From: Chloroflexota bacterium | Lineage (GTDB): Bacteria; Chloroflexota; Limnocylindria; Limnocylindrales; CSP1-4 | DNA length: 10,359 nt | Assembly: GCA_021785115.1 (NCBI GenBank) | Contig: JAJYGO010000016.1 | Location: forward strand, 1,568-11,926 | Reading direction: 5' to 3' | Shown: one piece after another, positions 1 to 7,334 of the stretch | Numbering within the stretch: the stretch's first letter is position 1 | Layout of the letters: each line of letters starts with the position of its first letter | Made by a program: the position numbers and the translations under genes | The notes under the pieces: model-generated | Told to the model about the DNA's origin: nothing | The model's input: only the letters and a program-made list of their open reading frames with translations | Database searches by the model: none

Positions 1-431
1 CCGCGATGGGCGCGGCCGTCGGCCGCCCCGACAAGGAGACGTGGGCGATCTGCGGCGACGGCGGGTTCCAGATGACGATGCAGCAGCTCGGCACCCTCGT
101 GCAGGAGCACATCCCGGTCAAGATCGCCGTCCTCGACAACACCAAGCTCGGCATGATCCGGCAGTGGCAGGAGCTGATCTACGCCGGCAACTACCACTCC
201 GCGCACCTGCTCGGGCCCGACTACCTGAAGCTCGCCGAGGCATACGGGATCCCCGCCTTCCGGGCGACGACTCCCGACGAGGTGCCCACGGCGATCGCCG
301 CCGCCCAGGCGGTCGACGGCCCGGCCCTCGTCCACTTCCGCATCGCCGACGAGCAGAACGTCTTCCCGTTCATGCCCGCCGGCAAGGGACTGTCCGACCT
401 GATCGAGGAGTGGGGAGGGGCCGACGAATGA
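1..431 (+). CDS. ilvB: Acetolactate synthase large subunit, C-terminal part (5' truncated)
   Basis: This is the last ~142 codons of the thiamine-diphosphate (ThDP) enzyme that condenses two pyruvates to 2-acetolactate, or pyruvate with 2-oxobutyrate to 2-aceto-2-hydroxybutyrate. It is the first common step of valine, leucine and isoleucine synthesis. The reading frame is open at the left edge (first full codon at 3), so the internal ATG at 6 is not the start. Visible is the ThDP/Mg binding stretch: GDGGF at 54-68, then 27 residues after its Asp the DN of VLDNTKLGM, followed by RQWQELIY typical of acetolactate synthases. The usual motif is NN; here the first Asn is Asp, while the second, the metal ligand in this family, is kept. 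Near the C-terminus is the NVFPFMPAGK stretch, the counterpart of NVYPMVPPG in other IlvB proteins. The stop overlaps the start of ilvN, its regulatory subunit, which supports the assignment. Confidence 0.96.
   Translation, partial: AMGAAVGRPDKETWAICGDGGFQMTMQQLGTLVQEHIPVKIAVLDNTKLGMIRQWQELIYAGNYHSAHLLGPDYLKLAEAYGIPAFRATTPDEVPTAIAAAQAVDGPALVHFRIADEQNVFPFMPAGKGLSDLIEEWGGADE
412..420 (+). promoter_or_regulatory. Shine-Dalgarno for ilvN
   Basis: The purine run GGGGAGGGG, containing GGAGG, ends 7 nt before the ilvN ATG at 428. It lies inside the last codons of ilvB and supports the overlapping ATGA start over any upstream extension in the same frame. Confidence 0.7.
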
Positions 432-1072
432 GCGATCCCGTGACCTCTGCCGCCGCGCCGACGGGGGCGCCCGCGACGCCGGCGAGCGCCCCTTCCCCGG
501 CCCGTCCGGCAGCCGCCGCGCCCGCCACGAACGCCGAGCGCGCCATCCCCGGCACGGGGACGGCCCACCGCCACGTCCTCGTCGCGGTGGTCAACAACCG
601 GCCCGGTGTCCTCAACCGGGTGGCGAACCTCTTCCGGGCCCGCAACTTCAACATCGAGTCGCTCGCCGTGGGCCACACCGAGCGCCCGGACGTGAGCCGC
701 ATGACCATCACGCTCCGCGGCGATGACGTCGCCGTGGAGCAGGCGGCCAAGCAGCTCTACAAGCTGATCGACGTCCTCAAGGTGCAGGACGTCACAGCCG
801 AGCCGCGCATCGAGCACGAGCTCGCGCTGATCAAGGTGCGCGCGACCAACAGCACGCGCGCCGAAGTCCTCAAGGTCGTCGAGCTCTACAAGGGCCGCGT
901 GGTGGACGTGGCCGCCGATTCGGTGATCGTGGAGGCCACCGGCACCGAGGACGAGATCGACGCGCTCGTGGCGCTCGTCGGCGGGTTCGGGATCAAGGAG
1001 ATGGTCCGCACCGGCTCCACGGTGATGGTGCGCGGGCCCCAGGTGGTGGAGTACGAGGGAGTGGCGAAGTGA
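428..1072 (+). CDS. ilvN: Acetolactate synthase small (regulatory) subunit
   Basis: This is the regulatory subunit that stimulates IlvB and carries valine feedback inhibition. It has 214 residues against ~160-175 in most IlvN proteins. The excess is an Ala/Pro/Thr-rich, probably disordered N-terminus (about residues 4-46). The ACT domain runs from about residue 48 to 122 ([16 protein letters not shown], then [12 protein letters not shown], then SRMTITL). The C-terminal ALS small-subunit domain covers about 126-203 ([38 protein letters not shown]). The start is the ATG in the ATGA overlap with the ilvB stop, preceded by a strong Shine-Dalgarno. The frame remains open far upstream inside ilvB, but that translation is a shadow of ilvB. 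No in-frame ATG lies between residue 1 and the ACT core, so the long N-terminus is probably real. Confidence 0.96.
   Translation: MSDPVTSAAAPTGAPATPASAPSPARPAAAAPATNAERAIPGTGTAHRHVLVAVVNNRPGVLNRVANLFRARNFNIESLAVGHTERPDVSRMTITLRGDDVAVEQAAKQLYKLIDVLKVQDVTAEPRIEHELALIKVRATNSTRAEVLKVVELYKGRVVDVAADSVIVEATGTEDEIDALVALVGGFGIKEMVRTGSTVMVRGPQVVEYEGVAK
1055..1061 (+). promoter_or_regulatory. Shine-Dalgarno deciding the ilvC GTG start
   Basis: GAGGGAG lies 7 nt upstream of the GTG at 1069. It is about 19 nt from the ATG at 1081, too far for that codon. This favours the overlapping GTGA start, giving an N-terminus only four residues longer. Confidence 0.55.
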
Positions 1073-2127
1073 CGGCGCGCATGTACTACGACCCCGATGC
1101 CGATCCGTCCGCCCTGCAGGGCCGGACGGTCGCGATCATCGGCTACGGGAGCCAGGGCCACGCCCACGCGCTCAACCTTCGCGATTCCGGCGTCGACGTG
1201 GTGGTCGGGCTGCCGCCCACCAGCAAGAGCCGGTCCATCGCGTCCGAGGCGGGGCTGCGCGTCGCGGACGTGGCGGAGGCGACCCGCCAGGCCGACGCGA
1301 TCATGATCCTGGTGCCGGACACGGCCCAGAAGGGGGTCTACGACGCGGAGATCGCGCCGAACCTCCGGCCGGGCCAGCTCCTGATGTTCGCCCACGGCTT
1401 CAACATCCACTTCGGCCTGATCGACCCGCCCGGCGGGGTCGACGTGGGCATGGTGGCGCCCAAGGGTCCGGGCCACCTCGTCCGCTCCGTGTACGTGGAG
1501 GGCGGCGGCGTGCCGGCGCTCTTCGCCGTGCACCGCGACGAGACGGGCACGGCCCGCGCCCGCGTGCTGGCGTACGCCCGGGCGCTCGGCGCCACGCGTG
1601 CCGGCGTCCTGGAGACGACCTTCGCCGAGGAGACCGAGACGGACCTCTTCGGGGAGCAGGCGGTCCTCTGCGGCGGCGTCTCGAACCTGGTCAAGAACGG
1701 GTTCGAGACGCTGGTGGAGGCCGGCTACCAGCCCGAGCTCGCCTACTTCGAGGTGATGCACGAGCTGAAGCTCATCGTGGATCTCATGTACCGCGGCGGG
1801 CTCAACTTCATGCGCTTCAGCGTGAGCGACACCGCGGAGTTCGGCGACTACGTCTCCGGCCCCCGGATCGTGGATGCACACGTGCGCGAAACCATGCGCC
1901 AGGTGCTGAAGGAGATCCAGGACGGGTCGTTCGCGAGGCGCTGGATCGCCGAGAACGAGGCTGGGCGCCCGGAGTTCAGCCGGCTGCGGCGCCAGGACCA
2001 GGACCACCTGATCGAGCGGGTCGGGGCCGACCTGCGATCCAGGATGCGCTGGCTCAACCCGGTGGAGGTGCGCCCGGAGCAGGCGCAGGCGTCCGCCGAG
2101 GGGTCGCGCGGGGAGGCATCCCGATGA
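1069..2127 (+). CDS. ilvC: Ketol-acid reductoisomerase (class I)
   Basis: This enzyme isomerises and reduces 2-acetolactate or 2-aceto-2-hydroxybutyrate to the 2,3-dihydroxy acids, using Mg2+ and NAD(P)H. It has 352 residues, the short class I form plus a ~15-residue polar tail. The Rossmann motif [17 protein letters not shown] starts at residue 25. The catalytic His is in FAHGFN (His109). Metal-binding acids are Asp192 and Glu196 in ETDLFGEQ, with Glu228 and Glu232 in [12 protein letters not shown] occurs near residue 263. The cofactor-specificity loop after strand 2 reads [10 protein letters not shown]: the two Ser contacts that usually hold the NADPH 2'-phosphate are kept, but the common Arg after GL is Pro. 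NADPH use is therefore likely, not certain. It starts at GTG overlapping the ilvN stop; ATG at 1081 is an alternative. It sits in standard ilvBNC order. Confidence 0.97.
   Translation: MTARMYYDPDADPSALQGRTVAIIGYGSQGHAHALNLRDSGVDVVVGLPPTSKSRSIASEAGLRVADVAEATRQADAIMILVPDTAQKGVYDAEIAPNLRPGQLLMFAHGFNIHFGLIDPPGGVDVGMVAPKGPGHLVRSVYVEGGGVPALFAVHRDETGTARARVLAYARALGATRAGVLETTFAEETETDLFGEQAVLCGGVSNLVKNGFETLVEAGYQPELAYFEVMHELKLIVDLMYRGGLNFMRFSVSDTAEFGDYVSGPRIVDAHVRETMRQVLKEIQDGSFARRWIAENEAGRPEFSRLRRQDQDHLIERVGADLRSRMRWLNPVEVRPEQAQASAEGSRGEASR
2111..2116 (+). promoter_or_regulatory. Shine-Dalgarno for leuA
   Basis: GGGAGG lies 7 nt before the leuA ATG at 2124, within the end of ilvC. It supports the ATGA overlap start rather than an internal start nearer the catalytic core. 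Confidence 0.65.
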
Positions 2128-3794
2128 GCGGGGCGGCAGGCGTACCAGTAACCGGAGGAGCGACCGGGCCCGGCCGGGTGGAGCCCGGCCGCGTCCGGAT
2201 CTTCGACACCACGCTGCGGGACGGCGAGCAGGCCCCCGGCGCGGGGCTCACCGTCGCCGAGAAGCTGGAGGTCGCGCGCGCGCTCGTCCGGCTCGACGTG
2301 GACGTCATCGAGGCCGGCTTCCCCGCCTCGTCACCCGGCGACTTCGAGGCGGTCAACCGGATCGCGAAGGAGACCCGGGGCGTCGCGGTGGCGGCGCTGG
2401 CGCGCTGCCGGGAGGGGGACCCGCAGCGGGCGGTGGAGGCGATCCGCGTCGCCGAGCGGCCGCACCTGCACGTCTTCATCGCGACCAGCGACATCCACCT
2501 CAAGCACAAGCTGCGCATGTCGCGCGAGGAGGCGCTCGCGGCGTCCGTCCAGTGGGTCCGCTACGGCCGGCAGGCGCTGGGCCGGGACGCCGAGATCGAG
2601 TTCAGCGCCGAGGACGCCAGCCGGACGGACCCGGAGTTCCTGCTCCGGGTCTACGAGGCGGTCGTGGACGCCGGCGCCACCACCGTGAACATCCCCGACA
2701 CGGTGGGCTACGCGATCCCCGCCGAGTTCGGCGCGCTGGTCGGCCGGGTGGTCGACCGGGTCGGGTCGGGCGCGGTGGTCAGCGTGCACTGCCACAACGA
2801 CCTGGGGCTGGCCACCGCGAACACGCTCGCGGCCGTCCAGGCGGGTGCGCGGCAGGTCGAGGTGACCGTCAACGGGCTGGGCGAGCGCGCCGGCAACGCC
2901 TCCCTCGAGGAGGTTGTGATGAGCCTCCGCACGCGCCCCACGCAGTTCCCCGGGCTGGCGAGCCACGTCCAGACCGAGCAGATCATGAACGCCAGCCGGC
3001 TGGTCAGCTACCTGACCGGCTTCGTGGTCCAGCCCAACAAGGCGGTCGTGGGCGCCAACGCCTTCGCCCACGAGTCGGGGATCCACCAGGACGGCGTGAT
3101 CAAGAACCCCCTGACGTACGAGATCATGACCCCCCAGTCGGTGGGGCTGGCCGGCAGCACCCTGTCCATCGGCAAGCTCTCCGGCCGGCGTGGCCTCCAG
3201 GGCAAGCTCCGCGAGCTGGGTGTCGACCTCGAGGGCGAGGCGCTCGACGCCGTCTATCGCGAGGCGATCGCGCTGGCGGATTCCAAGAAGGAGGTCACCG
3301 ACGCGGACCTGCTCGCGCTGGTCGGCCAGCAGGCCTCCGAGGTGTCCGACGGGATCGCGCTGGGCGGCTGGAGCGTGACCAGCGCCCACGGGGGCCGTTC
3401 CACCGGGACCGTGACGCTCACCGTCGGCGATGAGACACGGCAGGCCGAGGCGAGCGGCAACGGGCCCGTCGACGCGCTCTACCGCGCCGTCGACGACGCG
3501 CTCGAGCCGATCGTGGGCTGGCACCCCGTCCTGGACGACTACGAGATCCGCGCGGTCACCGCGGGCGAGGACGCCCAGGGCAGCGCGCTGGTCCGCTGCC
3601 ACCGCTCCAGCGACACGGACGAGCCGCCGCAGAAGGCCACCGGCCACGGGCTCTCCACGAACATCATCGAGTCGTCGCTGGAGGCGTACGTGACCGCGGC
3701 CAACAAGCTGCACGCCGAGGCGCGGGCGGCGGCCGAAGGCGGAGAGGCGGCTGCGGCCCAGGCACGCGGCGCGGCCGCCGGGCGGCTCCCGTGA
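2124..3794 (+). CDS. leuA: 2-isopropylmalate synthase
   Basis: This enzyme condenses acetyl-CoA with 2-oxoisovalerate to 2-isopropylmalate, the committed and leucine-inhibited step of leucine synthesis. It has 556 residues, slightly longer than the ~510-530 of the bacterial type 1 family, because of a ~22-residue Gly-rich head and a ~27-residue Ala-rich tail. The TIM-barrel catalytic domain (about 24-290) opens with [14 protein letters not shown] (26-39), has the metal-binding HCHND at 222-226 and NGLGERAGN at 250-258. The linker region contains [10 protein letters not shown] (315-324) and GKLSGR. The C-terminal leucine-binding dimer domain spans about 410-530 (GNGPVDALY at 445-453; [12 protein letters not shown] at 511-522). 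HESGIHQDG and the linker layout separate it from the downstream citramalate synthase. It overlaps ilvC (ATGA) and leuB (GTGA), so translation is probably coupled. Confidence 0.96.
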   Translation: MSGAAGVPVTGGATGPGRVEPGRVRIFDTTLRDGEQAPGAGLTVAEKLEVARALVRLDVDVIEAGFPASSPGDFEAVNRIAKETRGVAVAALARCREGDPQRAVEAIRVAERPHLHVFIATSDIHLKHKLRMSREEALAASVQWVRYGRQALGRDAEIEFSAEDASRTDPEFLLRVYEAVVDAGATTVNIPDTVGYAIPAEFGALVGRVVDRVGSGAVVSVHCHNDLGLATANTLAAVQAGARQVEVTVNGLGERAGNASLEEVVMSLRTRPTQFPGLASHVQTEQIMNASRLVSYLTGFVVQPNKAVVGANAFAHESGIHQDGVIKNPLTYEIMTPQSVGLAGSTLSIGKLSGRRGLQGKLRELGVDLEGEALDAVYREAIALADSKKEVTDADLLALVGQQASEVSDGIALGGWSVTSAHGGRSTGTVTLTVGDETRQAEASGNGPVDALYRAVDDALEPIVGWHPVLDDYEIRAVTAGEDAQGSALVRCHRSSDTDEPPQKATGHGLSTNIIESSLEAYVTAANKLHAEARAAAEGGEAAAAQARGAAAGRLP

Positions 3795-5095
3795 GCGGAC
3801 CGGATCGCGTGGCGCGACGGGGCGACCCCGGGTCCGGCGCCGGGGACACGGCGCGGGGCGGCACGGGGCCGGGGACGGCGGCCACCGTCTACCGGATCGT
3901 CGCGATCCCGGGGGACGGGATCGGTCCGGAGGTCGTCGCCGCCGGCCGGCGGGTACTGGACGCGGCGGCCGGCCGCTTCGGGTTCGCGCTGGACTGGGAG
4001 GAGCTGCTGGTCGGCGGGGCGGCGATCGACGCGTACGGCGTGCCGATCCGCGACGCGGACCTGGAGGCGTGCCGGCGGGCCGACGCCGTCTACCTCGGCG
4101 CGGTCGGCGGGCCGAAGTGGGACGACCCGAACGCCGCCGTGCGGCCCGAGCAGGCGCTCTTCGCGCTGCGCGGCGGGCTGGAGCTCTTCGCCAACCTGCG
4201 GCCCGTGGCCGCGGAGCCGGCCCTGGTGGACGCCTCCACGCTGCGCCCGGACGTCGTCCGCGGGGTGGACGTCCTGATCGTCCGCGAGCTCACCGGCGGC
4301 CTCTACTTCGGCCGCCCGTCGGAGGAGCGGCAGACGCCCGAGGGTCGCGTCGCGGTGGACACCCTCTGGTACACCGAGCAGGAGATCCGGCGAGTCGTGC
4401 GGCTCGCGTTCGAGCTGGCACGCGGGCGCCGGAAGCGCCTCACCAGCGTGGACAAGGCGAACGTGCTGGCCTCCAGCCGCCTCTGGCGGAAGGTCGTGGA
4501 GGAGGTCGCGCCGGAGTTCCCCGACGTGTCGTTCGAGCACCGCCTGGTGGACGCGACGGCGATGCTGCTGATCCGCGATCCCGGGTCGTTCGACGTGATC
4601 GTGACCGAGAACCTCTTCGGGGACATCCTCTCCGACGAGGCGGCCATGCTGACCGGCTCGCTCGGGATGCTCCCGTCCGCCTCCGTGGGCGCACGGCGCA
4701 CGGCCCACGGACTCCACGGGCTGTACGAGCCGATCCACGGATCGGCGCCGGACATCGCCGGCCGGGACCTGGCCAACCCGATCGCGGCCATCCTCTCCGG
4801 GGCGATGCTGCTGCGCTGGTCGCTCGGCCGCGCGGACGCCGCGACGGCGATCGAGGCGGCCGTCCGGGCCGCGCTGGGCGATGGGCTGCGCACGACCGAC
4901 CTGGCGCGCGTGGGAGCGGGCGACCGCGAGGTGCGGGCGCTGGGGACGCGCGCGTTCGCCGAGGAGGTCGTCGCACGGCTCGCCCCGGCCGGGGCCACCG
5001 GGGACGATCCCGGCCGCGCCGGTGCACCCGATGAACTCACCGACGACGATGCGGCCGTCATCACCGCCACCGACACGCTGCTGGGGATGCCCTGA
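3791..5095 (+). CDS. leuB: 3-isopropylmalate dehydrogenase
   Basis: This enzyme oxidatively decarboxylates 3-isopropylmalate to 2-oxoisocaproate with NAD+. In organisms with CimA the same enzyme usually also handles 3-methylmalate on the way to 2-oxobutyrate; its place between leuA and cimA fits that double role (inference). The core starts at [16 protein letters not shown] (residues 34-49). Substrate residues are Arg127 and Arg137 ([14 protein letters not shown]), Arg165 (VRELTGG), Tyr172 and Lys222 (SVDKANVL). Metal-binding acids are Asp254, Asp278 and Asp282 ([22 protein letters not shown]). [14 protein letters not shown] carries the Asp typical of NAD rather than NADP use. At 434 residues it exceeds the ~350-370 norm through a ~32-residue Gly/Arg-rich head and a ~30-residue acidic tail after about residue 402. 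It starts at GTG in a GTGA overlap with leuA and has no good Shine-Dalgarno, so it probably depends on ribosomes finishing leuA. Confidence 0.95.
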   Translation: MSGPDRVARRGDPGSGAGDTARGGTGPGTAATVYRIVAIPGDGIGPEVVAAGRRVLDAAAGRFGFALDWEELLVGGAAIDAYGVPIRDADLEACRRADAVYLGAVGGPKWDDPNAAVRPEQALFALRGGLELFANLRPVAAEPALVDASTLRPDVVRGVDVLIVRELTGGLYFGRPSEERQTPEGRVAVDTLWYTEQEIRRVVRLAFELARGRRKRLTSVDKANVLASSRLWRKVVEEVAPEFPDVSFEHRLVDATAMLLIRDPGSFDVIVTENLFGDILSDEAAMLTGSLGMLPSASVGARRTAHGLHGLYEPIHGSAPDIAGRDLANPIAAILSGAMLLRWSLGRADAATAIEAAVRAALGDGLRTTDLARVGAGDREVRALGTRAFAEEVVARLAPAGATGDDPGRAGAPDELTDDDAAVITATDTLLGMP

Positions 5096-6753
5096 TGAGC
5101 GACCCGATCCTCCTGTACGACACCACGCTCCGCGACGGCACCCAGCGGGAGGGGCTCGTCCTGTCGCTGGCGGACAAGCTGAAGATCGCCCGGCGCCTGG
5201 ACGAGGCGGGGTTCCCCTACATCGAGGGGGGCTGGCCAGGATCGAACCCGAAGGACGAGGAGTTCTTCGCGCTCGCCCGCGGCGTGACCTGGCGCACCGC
5301 GAAGCTCGCGGCGTTCGGGTCCACGCGCCACCGCTCCAACCGTCCCGAGGACGACCCGAACCTCCGGGCGCTGGTCGAGGCGGCCACGCCGGTGGTGACG
5401 ATCTTCGGCAAGAGCTGGCTCCTTCACGTCACGCAGGTGCTGGGTGCCACGCCGGAGGAGAACCTGGCCATGATCGGCGACTCGGTCGCGTACTGCGCCG
5501 CCGCCGGCCGGGAGGTCGTCTACGACGCGGAGCACTTCTTCGACGGATACAAGGCCGACCGCGACTACGCCCTGGCGACCCTGCGTGCCGCGTACGCCGC
5601 GGGCGCCACCAGCCTGGTGCTGTGCGACACGAACGGCGGCTGCCTGACCGACGAGGTCGGGTCGATCGTGCGCGACGTGATCGGGACGCTGGCGCTGCCG
5701 GTCACCTGGGGGATCCACGTCCACGACGACGCGGGCCTCGCGGTGGCCAACTCCATCGCGGCCGTCCAGGCCGGCGTCCGGCACGTGCAGGGGACCATCA
5801 ACGGGTACGGCGAGCGCTGCGGCAACGCCAACATCGTCACCATCTGGGCCGACCTCGCGCTCAAGCTGGGCGCCGAGACGGTCCCCTCCGGCGCGGACCT
5901 GCACGGCCTGTCCGAGCTGTCGCACTACGTGGCCGAGGTGGCCAACATCGCCCCGGACGGCCACCAGCCGTACGTCGGGGCGAGCGCGTTCGCCCACAAG
6001 GGCGGCGTGCACGGCGCCGCCACGGCCCGCGTGCGCCACTCCTACCAGCACGTGGACCCCGCGCTCGTGGGGAACCTGACGCGCCTGGTGGTGAGCGAGC
6101 TGGGCGGCCGGGTCAACACACAGTGGCGCGCCGAGGAGCTGGGCCACCGGCTCGAGGGCGTGGTCGATCCGCGCGAGCTGAGTCGCATCATCAAGCGTCT
6201 GGAGGCAGAGGGGGCCAGCTTCGAGGGGGCCGAGGCGTCCTTCGAGCTGCTCATCCGTCGCCTCGCCCCCGACTACCGGGCGCCATTCCGGCTCCTGGAC
6301 TACACGGTGCTGGTCGAGCAGCGCGAGGGGAGGGAGCTCCGGGCGGAAGCCACCGTCAAGGTGGAGGTCGAGGGCGAGGTCCTGCACACCGCCGCGGACG
6401 GCAACGGCCCGGTCAACGCCCTGGACGCGGCGCTGCGCAAGGCGCTGCGGGCCTTCTACCCGCAGCTCGACGGCATCCACCTGGTCGACTACAAGGTGCG
6501 CATCCTCGACGGGGACTCGGCCACGGCCGCCCGCACGCGGGTGCTCATCGAGTCGAGCAACGAGCAGGACGCCTGGTCCACCGTGGGTTCGGACACCAAC
6601 ATCATCGCGGCGTCGTTCCAGGCCCTGGGGGACTCGCTGGAGTACGCGCTCTGGAAGAGCGGCGCGGAGCTGCGCCGCCGTGACGAGCGCCACTTCACGA
6701 CCATCGTGCCCGAGGAGGCCCGGACGGCGACGGCTGAAGGAGGGTCGCGATGA
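5095..6753 (+). CDS. cimA: (R)-citramalate synthase
   Basis: This enzyme condenses pyruvate and acetyl-CoA to (R)-citramalate, the entry to threonine-independent isoleucine synthesis through 2-oxobutyrate. It has 552 residues, close to the long CimA family (~520-540). The N-terminal barrel begins YDTTLRDGTQREGLVLSLAD (8-27). It has EGGWPGSNPKDEEFF (44-58), diagnostic for CimA rather than LeuA, then FGKSWLLHV, CDTNGG, the metal-binding HVHDD (208-212), NGYGERCGNANI (236-247) and FAHKGGVH (299-306), where LeuA has HESGIHQDG. The C-terminal regulatory dimer domain covers about 400-522 (GNGPVNALDAAL at 436-447; SDTNIIAASFQAL at 499-511), presumably the isoleucine-sensing site. The ATG shares one base with the leuB stop (TGATG); GGGGA at 5083-5087 is a modest Shine-Dalgarno. 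LeuA, LeuB and CimA in a row give two parallel chain-elongation routes sharing one dehydrogenase. Confidence 0.95.
   Translation: MSDPILLYDTTLRDGTQREGLVLSLADKLKIARRLDEAGFPYIEGGWPGSNPKDEEFFALARGVTWRTAKLAAFGSTRHRSNRPEDDPNLRALVEAATPVVTIFGKSWLLHVTQVLGATPEENLAMIGDSVAYCAAAGREVVYDAEHFFDGYKADRDYALATLRAAYAAGATSLVLCDTNGGCLTDEVGSIVRDVIGTLALPVTWGIHVHDDAGLAVANSIAAVQAGVRHVQGTINGYGERCGNANIVTIWADLALKLGAETVPSGADLHGLSELSHYVAEVANIAPDGHQPYVGASAFAHKGGVHGAATARVRHSYQHVDPALVGNLTRLVVSELGGRVNTQWRAEELGHRLEGVVDPRELSRIIKRLEAEGASFEGAEASFELLIRRLAPDYRAPFRLLDYTVLVEQREGRELRAEATVKVEVEGEVLHTAADGNGPVNALDAALRKALRAFYPQLDGIHLVDYKVRILDGDSATAARTRVLIESSNEQDAWSTVGSDTNIIAASFQALGDSLEYALWKSGAELRRRDERHFTTIVPEEARTATAEGGSR
6737..6744 (+). 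promoter_or_regulatory. Strong Shine-Dalgarno for the standalone regulatory-domain gene
   Basis: AAGGAGGG, close to a perfect anti-Shine-Dalgarno match, ends 5 nt before the ATG at 6750 and lies in the last codons of cimA. It is the best ribosome binding site in the operon. It argues that the short downstream gene is translated in its own right and is not a leftover. Confidence 0.75.
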
Positions 6754-7334
6754 CGGGATCGCCGACGGGCGGCACCGGCTCACGCACCGGCGATTCCCGA
6801 TCCGGCGCGGGCGACACCCGATCGCTCGCCGCCGACGCGGTGCGACTGGCGCGGTGGACCTGCTCCACCGGCTCCAACGTGCAGAGCCGCGCGGCGGTGG
6901 TGGTGCAGGCCGGGGAGCATGTCTGGGAGGCATCCGCCGAGGGGAACGGGGCGGTGGACGCGCTCTACGAGGCCGTCGACCGGGCACTGGCCGGCATGCT
7001 CTCCGGCAGCCCACGCCTGCTCGCCTACCGGGTGACGTCGCTGGGCGAGGGTCCCGACGCGGAGGGCCGCGTCGAGGTGGAGATCGCGCCGCCGGCCGGG
7101 GCCGTGGGGCCGCGCGCCGAGGGGCGGTATCGCGGTTCGTGCCGCGGCACGAACATCATCGCCTGCTCGGCGGAGGCGTACCTGGAGGCGATCAACGCGA
7201 TGCTCGCCGAGGAGCACTGGGCGGACGCGGCGGCCGCGGCGCGCTCCGGCACTCGCCATCCACAGGAGGAGGCCGCGCCCGCGGTCGAGATCAGCGAGAC
7301 GGACCACGAGCCGACCCAGTGGTTCGAGCGTTGA
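6750..7334 (+). CDS. Standalone LeuA-type allosteric (dimer) domain protein
   Basis: This 194-residue protein consists essentially of the C-terminal regulatory domain of 2-isopropylmalate/citramalate synthases, without the TIM-barrel catalytic part. Residues 1-32 are Gly/Ser/Arg-rich and look disordered. The domain spans about 33-155: a first strand pair (WTCSTGSNVQSRAAVVVQAG), EGNGAVDALYEAVDRAL at 64-80 matching [16 protein letters not shown] of LeuA, LLAYRVTSLGEGPDAEGRVEV matching the second repeat, and GTNIIACSAEAYLEAINAML at 133-152, closer to the LeuA ending ([11 protein letters not shown]) than to that of CimA. The tail (156-194) is Ala-rich then acidic. The start is the ATGA overlap with cimA, with a very strong Shine-Dalgarno; the stop overlaps pheA. 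The function is not established. A leucine/isoleucine sensor acting on LeuA or CimA in trans is plausible; a retained duplication fragment is the alternative. Confidence 0.85.
   Translation: MTGSPTGGTGSRTGDSRSGAGDTRSLAADAVRLARWTCSTGSNVQSRAAVVVQAGEHVWEASAEGNGAVDALYEAVDRALAGMLSGSPRLLAYRVTSLGEGPDAEGRVEVEIAPPAGAVGPRAEGRYRGSCRGTNIIACSAEAYLEAINAMLAEEHWADAAAAARSGTRHPQEEAAPAVEISETDHEPTQWFER

Noticed and set aside
41..427. Upstream extension of the ilvN frame within ilvB
   Set aside because: The translation is Arg-rich and lies inside confirmed ilvB coding sequence; the ATG at 428 has a strong Shine-Dalgarno and the usual overlap.
2331..3713. Antisense open frame (460 codons) inside leuA
   Set aside because: Low-complexity translation rich in His, Asp, Val and Arg, wholly within leuA, with no recognisable motif.
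4303..7014. Very long antisense open frame (903 codons) over leuB, cimA and the orphan gene
   Set aside because: It is the mirror of strongly G/C third-position coding on the + strand. The translation is His/Arg/Gly-rich with no recognisable domain, while + strand frames carry clear family motifs.
6680..7330. Upstream extension of the pheA frame to an ATG at 6680
   Set aside because: It overlaps the end of cimA and all of the orphan domain gene, and the translation is Arg/Gly-rich without motifs. The PheA core begins right after TTG 7331.
6750..7334. The orphan domain as a frameshifted C-terminus of cimA
   Set aside because: CimA already has its own complete regulatory domain (about residues 400-522) and the two domains differ in sequence, so this is a separate gene and not a broken one.
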